From contig WTZT01000003.1 of NCBI GenBank assembly GCA_009889685.1, forward strand, positions 1 through 15,101: a DNA stretch of 15,101 nucleotides, given 5' to 3'. The notes under the pieces were generated by a model. The model ran no database searches. It saw only the letters and a program-made list of their open reading frames with translations, and was not told the DNA's origin. Source of the DNA: Candidatus Hikarchaeia archaeon HikBin4. Its GTDB lineage: Archaea; Halobacteriota; Halobacteria; Halobacteriales; Hikarchaeaceae. The translations under genes and the position numbers were made by a program. The number at the start of each line of letters is the position of its first letter. The first letter of the stretch is position 1. This document shows, one piece after another, positions 15,094-15,101 of the stretch.

Positions 15094-15101
15094 CCTCATT
15101 C

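Overview
The window is about 15.1 kb of compact archaeal DNA, roughly 40% G+C, with mostly single genes or short operons, little intergenic space and almost no Shine-Dalgarno sequences. TATA-like boxes sit 22-35 bases before many start codons, as expected for leaderless archaeal transcripts. Gene content points to a relative of the Halobacteria: a haloarchaeal-type valyl-tRNA synthetase, a DUF5821/TbsP-type regulator, a DUF63 membrane protein, a Zim-type CTAG methyltransferase, a membrane-anchored plant-type [2Fe-2S] protein and a second S10-like ribosomal protein (uS10/mL48 family). The proteins are not acidic and the DNA is AT-rich, which does not fit an extreme 'salt-in' halophile. My best inference is a non-halophilic sister lineage of Halobacteria, for example Marine Group IV / Candidatus Hikarchaeia. 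This rests on remembered family features, not on a search.

Layout. Positions 1-207 (minus): start of a class I glutamine amidotransferase that runs off the left edge. 337-7376 (plus): anchored [2Fe-2S] protein, 6-phosphogluconate dehydrogenase, ValRS, DUF5821-type regulator and a YcaO protein with an N-terminal cysteine-bearing domain. 7373-8569 (minus): DUF63 membrane protein, meeting YcaO tail to tail on a shared CTAG. 8818-9027 (minus): cold-shock-domain protein. About 9061-9480: a repeat-rich, locally G+C-rich stretch with no convincing gene. 9526-10443 (minus): short-chain dehydrogenase. 10780-10864 (minus): tRNA-Leu(CAA). 11027-13068 (plus): Zim-like N4-cytosine methyltransferase and a luciferase-like, probably F420-dependent, oxidoreductase. 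13063-15054 (minus): uS10/mL48-like protein, a DMT/EamA transporter and a cyclase-family metal hydrolase.

How the genes relate. Most are independent housekeeping or metabolic genes. The most suggestive group is valS, the DUF5821 regulator, ycaO and DUF63, an order I believe is shared with Halobacteria; YcaO enzymes are ATP-dependent backbone-modifying enzymes and the target here is unknown. The transporter and hydrolase are 16 bases apart and probably form an operon. The Zim methyltransferase is notable because CTAG is not depleted in this window, whereas Halobacteria avoid it. The plus strand also carries a C-over-G excess over much of the window whichever strand is coding, which suggests a replication-strand bias.
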